Position numbers and translations under genes: made by a program. Positions 8,745 through 16,169 of a stretch of 42,707 nucleotides of DNA are shown piece after piece. Each line of letters starts with the position of its first letter. Position 1 is the first letter of the stretch. Source of the stretch: an uncultured Rhodospirillaceae bacterium (GTDB lineage Bacteria; Pseudomonadota; Alphaproteobacteria; UBA8366; GCA-2717185); the NCBI GenBank assembly GCA_913044215.1, contig CAJWOT010000006.1:1-42707 (forward strand). Direction: 5' to 3'. The notes under the pieces are model-generated. The model ran no database searches. It was not told the DNA's origin and was given only the letters and a program-made list of their open reading frames with translations.

Positions 8745-9533
8745 TTAGCGTCCCAGATAGACTTCGATGACCCGCTCATCCTGCTGCACCGTGTCGAGCG
8801 CCCCTTCCGCCAGCACGGATCCTTCGTGCAGGACCGTGACTTTCGATTCCAGGGCGCGTACGAACTCCATATCGTGTTCGACCACGACGAGCGAATGGTT
8901 GACGGAAATCTCTTTCAGCAATTCAGCCGTCTGTTCGGTCTCGACATCGGTCATGCCGGCGGCGGGTTCGTCGACGAGCAGCAGCTCCGGGTCCTGAATG
9001 AGCAGCATGCCGATCTCGAGCCATTGCTTCTGGCCATGCGAAAGCGCGCCGGCGAGCGTGTCCTGCAGATTGGTCAGCGCGATCGTTTCGAGCACGGAGT
9101 CGATGCGCCTCAACTGGTCGTCCTTGAGGCGGAAGAACAGGGAGGCCCGCGCCGAACGGTCGCCGGCGAGCGCCAGTTCCAGATTTTCGAAGACGGTGTG
9201 GTTTTCGAAGACGGTTGGCTTTTGGAACTTGCGGCCGATCCCCAGCGTCGCGATTGCCGCCTCGTCCATCTTGGTCAAATCGACATCGCCGCGAAACAGG
9301 ACGGTGCCGGAATCCGGCTGCGTCTTGCCAGTGATGACATCCATCATCGTCGTCTTACCGGCCCCGTTCGGCCCGATGATCGCGCGCAGTTCGCCCGGTT
9401 CGACGTAGAAGCTCAGTTCGTTCAGCGCCTTGAAACCGTCGAACGCGACCGAGACGCCATCGAGATAGAGGATCGGCTCGAATTTTGTGTCGCCGCCGTC
9501 AACTTTCGGGCGCGCCCGCTGGATCTCGCTCAT
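8745..9533 (-). CDS. urtD: urea ABC transporter ATP-binding protein UrtD
   Basis: Second ATPase of the urea importer, LivG-like, 262 residues. Walker A GPNGAGKTT, signature LSHGQKQWLEIGMLL (typical of UrtD, where SHG replaces SGG), Walker B LLLVDEPAAGM, and VVEHDMEFV. The start ATG overlaps the urtC stop in ATGA; 20 bp separate its stop from urtE. Confidence 0.95.
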   Translation of the reverse strand: MSEIQRARPKVDGGDTKFEPILYLDGVSVAFDGFKALNELSFYVEPGELRAIIGPNGAGKTTMMDVITGKTQPDSGTVLFRGDVDLTKMDEAAIATLGIGRKFQKPTVFENHTVFENLELALAGDRSARASLFFRLKDDQLRRIDSVLETIALTNLQDTLAGALSHGQKQWLEIGMLLIQDPELLLVDEPAAGMTDVETEQTAELLKEISVNHSLVVVEHDMEFVRALESKVTVLHEGSVLAEGALDTVQQDERVIEVYLGR

Positions 9534-10693
9534 GGCGCCCTCCCCGGGAAGAGGCTGGAGAGTCGCGCGCCGATCTTGCTGAACGCCGTCCAGCTGTCCG
9601 GAGCGTTGCCGAGCAACCCAGCGATGCCCTTCGGCAGCAGGATGGTCACCAGGATGAACAAAGCGCCCAGGAAATAGAGCCAGAATTCTGGAGCTGCGCC
9701 GGTCAGATAGGTCTTTGCAAAATTGACCAGCACCGCGCCCAGCGCCGCCCCATGCAAGGTGCCGCGTCCCCCGAGCGCGACCCAGACGACGATCTCGATC
9801 GAGTTGGCGGGTGAGAATTCGCTCGGATTGATAATGCCGACCTGCGGGACGTACAGCGCGCCGGCGACGCCGGCCATCATGGCCGAGACGGTGAAGACGA
9901 AGAGCTTATAGTGTTCGACCCGATAGCCGAGGAACCGGGCGCGGCTTTCCGCGTCGCGGATCGCGACCAGGACGCGGCCGAGCTTCGACTTCACAATGAA
10001 CAGGCTGAGCAGATAACCGCCCGCCAGCGCGAGCGCGGAAGCGACGAACAGTCCGATCCGCGTGGCGTCGGATTGCAGATTGAAGCCGAGGATGTCCTTG
10101 AAATCCGTCAGGCCGTTATTGCCGCCGAACCCCATATCGTTGCGGAAGAAGGCGAGCAGCAGAGCGAAGGTCATCGCCTGGGTGATGATCGACAGATAGA
10201 CACCGGTGACCCGCGAGCGGAAGGCGAAAAAGCCGAAGACCAGGGCCAGCAGCCCGGGCGCGAGCAGGACCATCAGCATGGCGAAAGGAAAAGAATCGAA
10301 TCCGTACCAGTACCAGGGCAGTTCCTTCCAGTTCAGGAATACCATGAAGTCCGGGAGGATCGGGTCCTTGTAGACGCCGCGGTCGCCGATCTGGCGCATG
10401 AGATACATGCCCATCGCGTAACCGCCGAGCGAGAAGAACGCGCCGTGACCGAGGCTGAGGATACCGCAATAGCCCCAGATCAGATCGACACTAATCGCCA
10501 GCAACGCGAAGCAGAGATACTTGCCGACCAGCGCGACCACATAGGTCGGCACATGCAATGCCGACTCTGGTGGGAACGCCAGATTCAGAAAGGGGACCAG
10601 CACAGCCAGAAGCGCCAGCACGCCGAGCAGGATCCGGCCGCCCAGCGGTGCCGAGGTTAGGTAGGGCAGGATGAAGCCGCGGTGGGATGACAT
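9530..10693 (-). CDS. urtC: urea ABC transporter permease UrtC
   Basis: LivM-like inner-membrane permease, 387 residues, with about ten hydrophobic segments (LGVLALLAVLVPFLNLAFP, ALLAISVDLIWGYCGILSLGHGAFF and others). The motif GYCGILSLGHGAFFSLGGYA is the conserved permease segment, and RDAESRARFLGYRVEHYKLFVF is the cytoplasmic EAA-like loop that contacts the ATPase. Starts 3 bp after the urtB stop. Confidence 0.95.
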   Translation of the reverse strand: MSSHRGFILPYLTSAPLGGRILLGVLALLAVLVPFLNLAFPPESALHVPTYVVALVGKYLCFALLAISVDLIWGYCGILSLGHGAFFSLGGYAMGMYLMRQIGDRGVYKDPILPDFMVFLNWKELPWYWYGFDSFPFAMLMVLLAPGLLALVFGFFAFRSRVTGVYLSIITQAMTFALLLAFFRNDMGFGGNNGLTDFKDILGFNLQSDATRIGLFVASALALAGGYLLSLFIVKSKLGRVLVAIRDAESRARFLGYRVEHYKLFVFTVSAMMAGVAGALYVPQVGIINPSEFSPANSIEIVVWVALGGRGTLHGAALGAVLVNFAKTYLTGAAPEFWLYFLGALFILVTILLPKGIAGLLGNAPDSWTAFSKIGARLSSLFPGRAP

Positions 10694-10696
10694 CGA

Positions 10697-12334
10697 TCAG
10701 CTCTCCACCGCACGGCCCTTGAGCGCGAACAAGCCGCGCGGCCGCTTCTGGATGAACAGGATGACGACGACCAGGACGAAGATCTTGCCCAGCACGGCGC
10801 CGGCGTAAGGCTCCAGGAACTTGTTGACGACACCGAGCGACAGCGCACCGACCAGCGTGCCCCATAAGTTCCCGACCCCGCCGAAGACGACGACCAGGAA
10901 GGAATCAATGATGTAGCTTTGGCCGAGATTGGGGCTGACATTGTCGATCTGGCTGAGCGCCACCCCTGCGATACCGGCGATGCCGGAGCCCAGCCCGAAG
11001 GTCATCGCATCGACCCAGCCGGTGCGGATACCCATGGCGCTCGCCATCGGCCGGTTCTGCGTCACCGCGCGCATTTGCAGCCCGAACCAGGTCCGGCGCA
11101 GCACCAGCAGCAGAACGCCCATGACCATCAGGGAGAAGACGATGATGGCGATGCGGTTATAGGTCAGGGTGAGCCCTTCCGCGGTCTGGATCGCGCCCTG
11201 CATCCAAGACGGCGTGCCGACCTCGCGGTTGGTCGGTCCGAAGACGCTGCGCACGAATTGCTGCAGGACCAGGCTGATTCCCCAGGTCGCCAGCAAGGTC
11301 TCCAGCGGCCGGCCGTAGAGAAAGCGGATGACCCCGCGTTCGATCGCCACGCCGACTGCGCCGGCCACCAGAAAGGCCGCGGGGATCGCGATGAAGAGCG
11401 ACAGGTCGAACAGGCCGGGGGCGGTGGTGCGAATGATGTCCTGTACGACGAACGTCGTGTAGGCGCCCAGCATCACCATCTCGCCATGCGCCATGTTGAT
11501 CACGCCCATGACGCCGAAGGTGATCGCGAGCCCGATCGCGGCCAGCAGCAGGACCGATCCCAGACTGATGCCCTGGAAGAGATTCTGCACCGTTCCCCAG
11601 AAGGCGGCGCTGCGCTCAGCGGCTGTCAGGACTTCCTCGGCCGCAGCGCGAATCGTGACGTTGGCTTCCGCGTGGGATCCGTCGCCCCTTTTGACCAGCA
11701 GGCTGTTGAGGAGCCCGCGGACTTCCGGGTCGGCAAACTCGCCGAGCGTCTTGACCGCAGCAACGCGAACTTCAGGGTCACTCTTATGCACCAGCTGGAT
11801 GGCGCTTAGCGCGCGGCGCATCCGGTCCCGGACCGCGTCATCCGGCTCGGAGCTTAGTGCGGCTTCCAAGGGCGCCAGCATCCCCTTGGTGCGCGACTTG
11901 AACACCGCGTCGGCTGCGGCAATGCGTTTCACCGGATCCTTGTTTTGCAGGCTGAGGCTGCCGATCGCACCGCGCAGTTTTTTGCGCAGCTTATTGTTGA
12001 TCCGGACTTTCTTCAGTTTCGACGTCGTCTCGATAGCCGTTTTTGTCAGCGGATTTTGATAGACGGATTTTCCGTCTTTCTTGGTTTTGACCAAGATCGC
12101 ATTATCGGATTTTTGCTTGTACAGGTTGCGCGACAGCATCGCTTCGAGGATGGCGGCGACCCGGGGGTCGCCTGTCGCGAAGAGCGCGTCGATTGCCTTC
12201 GATTTTTTCGAGAAGCTTTTTTGACCGAGATCCGCGACCAGCTTGGTCAGGGTCGCGTCGTCGGTCTGGGCGGCGGCGGTAGAGGCCAACGCAGCGGCGA
12301 TGACAAGAGCGATTATTCGCAGAGCTGCGCGCAT
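10697..12334 (-). CDS. urtB: urea ABC transporter permease UrtB
   Basis: LivH-like permease of 545 residues. A signal peptide (MRAALRIIALVIAAALASTAAAQ) is followed by an N-terminal extension of about 220 residues containing HEAT-like repeats (VRVAAVKTLGEFADPEVRGLL and neighbours), predicted to be periplasmic, as is usual in UrtB but not LivH. The permease begins at about residue 245 (ISLGSVLLLAAIGLAITFGVMGVINMAHGEMVMLG). The basic early extension (KLKKVRINNKLRKKLRG) is lysine-rich. A G+C hairpin precedes the gene. Confidence 0.94.
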   Translation of the reverse strand: MRAALRIIALVIAAALASTAAAQTDDATLTKLVADLGQKSFSKKSKAIDALFATGDPRVAAILEAMLSRNLYKQKSDNAILVKTKKDGKSVYQNPLTKTAIETTSKLKKVRINNKLRKKLRGAIGSLSLQNKDPVKRIAAADAVFKSRTKGMLAPLEAALSSEPDDAVRDRMRRALSAIQLVHKSDPEVRVAAVKTLGEFADPEVRGLLNSLLVKRGDGSHAEANVTIRAAAEEVLTAAERSAAFWGTVQNLFQGISLGSVLLLAAIGLAITFGVMGVINMAHGEMVMLGAYTTFVVQDIIRTTAPGLFDLSLFIAIPAAFLVAGAVGVAIERGVIRFLYGRPLETLLATWGISLVLQQFVRSVFGPTNREVGTPSWMQGAIQTAEGLTLTYNRIAIIVFSLMVMGVLLLVLRRTWFGLQMRAVTQNRPMASAMGIRTGWVDAMTFGLGSGIAGIAGVALSQIDNVSPNLGQSYIIDSFLVVVFGGVGNLWGTLVGALSLGVVNKFLEPYAGAVLGKIFVLVVVILFIQKRPRGLFALKGRAVES

Positions 12335-12378
12335 TGAAGGGTCCGCCGTGTTTGTATTGTTTTTCGAGCAGGGAAATC

Positions 12379-12406
12379 GGCCGGGTCCGCAGGTGCGTCC
12401 CCGGCC
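12379..12406 (-). terminator. intercistronic hairpin between urtA and urtB
   Basis: GGCCGGG (12379-12385) pairs with CCCGGCC (12400-12406) around a 14-base loop, within the 87-bp urtA-urtB gap and starting about 15 bp after the urtA stop. No T-run follows. Binding-protein genes often carry such a hairpin to raise their own mRNA level above that of the permease genes by partial termination or 3'-end protection. Confidence 0.6.
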
Positions 12407-12421
12407 TATGGAGGAACGACC

Positions 12422-13714
12422 TTAGTTGGTCATGTGGTTCGGTTTGACGCAGTTGCCGCAGACCCAGGGATAGGTCCAGTCGGCGGTCAGTTTTGCGCTC
12501 TCGGGGATGTAGTCGCTCCAAGCGTCACCGACGACGAGCCCATCCGTGCTCCAGACCGTGTCGAACTGGCCGTCTTCCTGCACTTCGCCGATCAGGACCG
12601 GCTTCGACAAATGGTGGTTGGTGTTCATGACAGAGATGCCGCCGGTCAGGTTCTTTACCTTCTGGCCGTACATCGCCTGGCGCACAGCATCGACGTCCGT
12701 AGTGCCGGCCTGCTTGACTGCCTGCACCCACATGTTGAAGCCAATATAGTGCGCTTCCATCGGATCGTTGGTGACCCGCTTCTCGTCTTTGATGAAGGCG
12801 TGCCACTTCTTGATGAAGGCTTCGTTCTCCGACGTCTCGACGCTCATGAAATAGTTCCAGGCGGCGAGATGGCCGACCAGGGGTTTGGTGTCGAGACCGG
12901 CGAGTTCCTCTTCACCGACCGAGAAGGCGACGACGGGGATATCTTCCGCCTTGATGCCCTGGTTGGCGAGTTCCTTGTAGAACGGCACGTTGGCGTCGCC
13001 ATTGATCGTCGAGACGACGGCGGTTTTTTTGCCGGCGCCGGCGAACTTCTTCACTTCCGCGACGATCGTCTGCCAGTCGGAGTGACCGAAGGGCGTGTAG
13101 TTCTCCATGATGTCTTCTTCCTTGACGCTTTTCGACTTCAGGAAGGCCCGCAGGATCTTGTTGGTCGTCCGCGGATAGACATAGTCGGTGCCGAGCAGCA
13201 CCCAGCGCTTGGCGGAACCGCCGTCTTCGCTCATCAGATATTCGACGGCCGGGATCGCCTGCTGGTTCGGCGCGGCGCCGGTGTAGAACACGTTGCGGGA
13301 GGACTCTTCTCCCTCATACTGGACGGGGTAGAACAGCATGCTGTTAAGCTCCTCAAAGACCGGCAGCACCGACTTGCGGGACACCGAGGTCCAGCAGCCG
13401 AAGACCACGTCGACCTTTTTGGCGGTGATCAATTCGCGCGCCTTCTCGGCGAACAGCGGCCAGTTCGAGGCCGGATCGACGACGACCGCTTCGACCTTCT
13501 TGCCGAGCAGCCCGCCCTTCTTGTTCAGGTCGTCGACCATCATCAGGACCGTGTCCTTCAGGGTCGTCTCGCTGATGGCCATGGTGCCGGACAGCGAATG
13601 CAGCACGCCGACCTTAATCGTATCGGCGGCCTGCACGGCGGAGGTCATCATCAGCCCTGCTGTTGCGCCCGCGATCGCCAAACCGCGCGCCACTTTTCCA
13701 AAAGGTTTCATCAA
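12422..13714 (-). CDS. urtA: urea ABC transporter substrate-binding protein UrtA
   Basis: Periplasmic urea receptor, 430 residues. A Sec signal peptide with cleavage after SAVQA (about residue 29) is followed by DTIKVGVLHSLSGTMAISETTLKD, the UrtA/FmdD-type start of a type I periplasmic binding fold (LivJ superfamily). Further signatures: FGCWTSVSRKSVLPVFEE, LFYPVQYEGEESSRNVFYTGAAPNQQ and the C-terminal WVCGNCVKPNHMTN. These distinguish UrtA from leucine-binding LivJ. ATG at 13714 lies about 30 bp from the predicted sigma-54 transcription start, making it the first gene of the urt-ure operon. Confidence 0.96.
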   Translation of the reverse strand: MMKPFGKVARGLAIAGATAGLMMTSAVQAADTIKVGVLHSLSGTMAISETTLKDTVLMMVDDLNKKGGLLGKKVEAVVVDPASNWPLFAEKARELITAKKVDVVFGCWTSVSRKSVLPVFEELNSMLFYPVQYEGEESSRNVFYTGAAPNQQAIPAVEYLMSEDGGSAKRWVLLGTDYVYPRTTNKILRAFLKSKSVKEEDIMENYTPFGHSDWQTIVAEVKKFAGAGKKTAVVSTINGDANVPFYKELANQGIKAEDIPVVAFSVGEEELAGLDTKPLVGHLAAWNYFMSVETSENEAFIKKWHAFIKDEKRVTNDPMEAHYIGFNMWVQAVKQAGTTDVDAVRQAMYGQKVKNLTGGISVMNTNHHLSKPVLIGEVQEDGQFDTVWSTDGLVVGDAWSDYIPESAKLTADWTYPWVCGNCVKPNHMTN

Positions 13715-13754
13715 TTGCTCCCAACGAATTATTCATTGCACACGAACGGTTAGA

Positions 13755-13770
13755 AGCAACGACCGTGCCA
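13755..13770 (-). promoter_or_regulatory. sigma-54 promoter of the urt-ure operon
   Basis: Read on the minus strand the sequence is TGGCACGGTCGTTGCT, an exact match to the sigma-54 consensus TGGCAC-N5-TTGCW with correct GG/GC spacing. It sits 40 bp upstream of the urtA ATG. Urea uptake is commonly NtrC-controlled, so nitrogen limitation is the expected signal. I did not find a canonical NtrC site; the inverted repeat CGCAATGTGTTGCG at 13825-13838 is an unassigned candidate enhancer element. Confidence 0.88.
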
Positions 13771-13856
13771 ATGCCCAAAAATTTCTTCTACCCTCTGATT
13801 TTATGGAGATATTTGAATGCCACTCGCAATGTGTTGCGGTTAAGGCTCTATGAATT

Positions 13857-13902
13857 TGATTAATTATTAGGCATTTGTGATGTAACGTCTAAAAATTAAT
13901 CA
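13857..13902. repeat. AT-rich long inverted repeat upstream of urtA
   Basis: Arms 13857-13872 (TGATTAATTATTAGGC) and 13887-13902 pair at 14 of 16 positions around a 14-base loop. It ends 4 bp from the stop of gene remnant B and lies about 90 bp upstream of the sigma-54 promoter. It could be a weak terminator for the remnant, or an activator/IHF-type region for the promoter. Confidence 0.5.
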
Positions 13903-13905
13903 GTG

Positions 13906-14100
13906 CTAGAACTGCATATCGCGCAACGCCGCGCCCCTCTCTGCCAATTCATCAAGCAAACGGTTCGAAGTTTCTTCTACCGGGCACCCCAGCACTTTCC
14001 ATGTCGAACCGATCGCCGCGGGCTCGCTGCCTGGAACGTACCGCACTTCAATCAAGAATAAGATCTGTAGGAAGAATTCCCCATATGATGGCGTAATTAC
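13906..14100 (-). pseudogene. gene remnant B, 3' end of an unrecognised small gene
   Basis: An open frame of 65 codons without ATG, ending in TAG at 13906-13908. The readable part is EVRYVPGSEPAAIGSTW followed by KVLGCPVEETSNRLLDELAERGAALRDMQF. It is homologous to remnant A at 2788-2943 but retains a longer N-terminal side (FFLQILFLIEVRYVPG). Substitutions between the two copies are spread so that the core peptide stays recognisable, suggesting both once coded for protein. No known family recognised; it could still be a functional small gene with a GTG or TTG start. Confidence 0.5.
13944..14034 (+). repeat. direct repeat copy 2 flanking the urea operon
   Basis: Partner of 2850-2940: same orientation, same length, no gaps, 71 of 91 matches by hand. 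The two copies enclose exactly the urtA-ureG block and its promoter (about 11 kb). Confidence 0.8.
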
Positions 14101-14103
14101 TCA

Positions 14104-14652
14104 GTTTCTGCCAGCCAACAGGGAACTTTCTGCAACCGTATTCGAGGATGGTTTTTGGTCCCGGCGAGCGCACTGAACCCAGGACAATTTATTAGGGTGT
14201 AGAAATATGTATAGTTACAATATCGATAAATTTTGCGTTACTCTGTATTTAATCATTACAATCTGGGATAGCAACACCGACCCGCGATACAGGATAAGAA
14301 ATTCGGGTGTCAGAACGTAAATCACAGGGAGAGCGTCCGGTTCCGACCGAGACCGAAGCCGCTGACGCGACTTCGCGTTCAGGGGGGAGCTGACGACACC
14401 CAAAAACTACCCGGTCTCGCGAAATTGGGCGCGCCGCCCCTGTCGGCATGGGCATCCGACACTTTCGCATTTTCATCCGCACAAACCGAGATTGTGGTAA
14501 GCGCTTACGCGGCTTCGGCAGATCAGGCGGCGGAGATTACCGTCCAGTGCACACTCTCCGATCTAGAATTCTGCGGACAATTCGCTGCGTGGAACACCCT
14601 CCTTCGAGTGGCGCCGTCGTTTAATCTTTCCGGCTCGGGTCACCGTGCAGGC
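14104..14652. other. gene-poor intergenic stretch
   Basis: No supported gene, RNA or repeat. The part at 14190-14280 is markedly AT-rich against its surroundings. Short open frames exist on both strands but have no ribosome sites, codon bias or recognisable content. Confidence 0.5.
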
Positions 14653-15783
14653 CTAACGGGATTTCGTTCTGTTGTCCGAACGGGTGGCATCGATCAATTC
14701 GGCCAGGACTCTGGCGACAACGCTATTCCCCAGGTCATTCAGATGCCCGTCACCGGCGTTGTAGAACGCTGTTGGCTCTTTTCCCAATTTTTGCGCTGCC
14801 TGACGCAGTACGGACCTGGTGTCGAGATAGGTTTGGTTGCGCGCCTGGAATTGCGACGCAATGAAATCGTGCCGCCAATTCCTTGATTTATAAAATGCCG
14901 CACGGGATACAAACAGAACCTAGAAAAATTCATGGCTATGAGAGTTGGCGCGGTCGATGATTGAATCGAACAGAAATGCACTTATCGCCGCTTTTTCGGA
15001 CTGGTTGCATGCGGATTCCGAGTGGTCAAATTGTGTCGTCACCAATTCGGCAATCGATCCGACCACCGCATAAGCGTAGCTGCCGACGGCGGCTGGTGCT
15101 TCCGCGAACGCCGTTTGCGATTCCTCCCTGGACGGGGGCGGGATCAGTTCGAATCCCGCATCCGATTGCCTGAAAATCGGCTTGAACCCAAAGAAGTACC
15201 GAAACACGGTGCGATCGAGATCGGCCCGCAGAATGCCGATGACGACAGTTTCTCCCGCCGGGATTACACCGCTCTGCTGTTTATAGCGAAGCCAAATCTG
15301 GTCAAGCCCATAGCCCGCAACCCCGAAATTGATCGATTGGCGGTTTGTCTTGAACGTCTCAAACTGTGCGGGCATCGACTCTTCTGGTTTAAAGACGCCC
15401 TCCATGAAGGAGTCGCCAAAAATCCAAGTTTTCGGCCGGTTATCGAACGCCGGCGGCCATGGAAGTTTGGATTGGTGTCCGTGCAGTCTTGAGGACGTCC
15501 AACCGAGGGTCGGGTGGTAATTTGCGCCGGATGCGACATTTTCGGGCGATTGAATCAGTCGGTAATACGTATCGTCGCAAGCAGGATTTACGAGGTATGT
15601 CAGATTGGAAAACGGCTTTAGATCGAGGGCGGAGACGATCCGGGTCAGCGCTTCCAACCCGATGAATCCGATCTCCAGCTGGACTGCCAAGACGCGGTTG
15701 ATCCGGAAAACGGAGGGGGAGGTACGCCGGCGCAAAGAATATGCCCCCAAACCACGGACGCGCCGCCGATGGCCAACAGACAC
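14653..15783 (-). pseudogene. SGNH/GDSL-type hydrolase interrupted by one amber codon
   Basis: The upper part has a short hydrophobic anchor (VLAVQLEIGFIGLEALTRIV), then TWIFGDSFMEGVF with the SGNH nucleophile Ser, and INFGVAGYGLDQIWLRYK with the Gly/Asn block. It stops at TAG 14920-14922 after SHSHEFF. In exactly the same frame the sequence continues VLFVSRAAFYKSRNW and reaches AFYNAGDGHLNDLGNSVVARVLAELI, which supplies the missing catalytic Asp and His (GDGHLN), ending at TAG 14653-14655. So a single base (TTG to TAG would do it) separates this from an intact enzyme of 350-370 residues. The start is uncertain: GTG at 15783 or TTG near 15690. Either a recent pseudogene, a readthrough site or a base error. 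Confidence 0.8.
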
Positions 15784-15968
15784 ACGGACATAAGAAATTT
15801 TCCGGTAGGCGCGATGCCGCTAAAAAGCGACGGCAAGTCAACCATCGCCGCTTTGAACGCCGCCGGCTCTAGGAGCAGCGGGACCGTGTCGTACAACATC
15901 CAGATCCCAAGCAAGAGCCAGGAGAGGCCTGCCAGGAAATTAGCGAGTCGTGACACGCTGCTGTTCAT
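15645..15968 (-). CDS. small predicted membrane protein upstream of the SGNH gene
   Basis: A 107-residue frame starting MNSSVSRLANFLAGLSWLLLGIWMLYDTVPLLL with a likely transmembrane segment at about 8-32 and a second at about 57-80 (FLMSVCLLAIGGASVVWGHILC). The C-terminal 25 residues are low-complexity and overlap the start of the SGNH frame by about 140 bp in another phase, so its true end may have been altered by a frameshift. Ribosome site is weak. No family recognised; possibly a membrane partner of the hydrolase. Confidence 0.5.
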   Translation of the reverse strand: MNSSVSRLANFLAGLSWLLLGIWMLYDTVPLLLEPAAFKAAMVDLPSLFSGIAPTGKFLMSVCLLAIGGASVVWGHILCAGVPPPPFSGSTASWQSSWRSDSSGWKR

Positions 15969-16169
15969 CCATTCCAGAAGTTAGCGAGTGTGCCGCCAAA
16001 ACTATCACATGAACCGATCATCACTCGGTTTCACGGGACATTGATCATGGGATGAGTGATCCGCCGGAAGCTAGGGATCGTTCCGAGGCCCTTTTGAGCA
16101 GGGATTCGAGATTGGCGGAAAGTGTCTCGATCGGCTTGCAATCCGCGAAGGAGGGGGCGGATCGATGCG

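Noticed and set aside
12434-13753. 439-codon plus-strand open frame opposite urtA
   Set aside because: Shadow frame; composition typical of antisense to coding DNA, and it would cross the sigma-54 promoter.
14425-14886. 153-codon plus-strand open frame
   Set aside because: It is largely antisense to the 3' part of the interrupted SGNH gene, which carries recognisable catalytic residues.
15125-15160. tRNA T-arm-like sequence GTTCGAATCCC
   Set aside because: It lies in the SGNH reading frame (FELIPPP region); no acceptor, D-arm or anticodon stem can be built around it.
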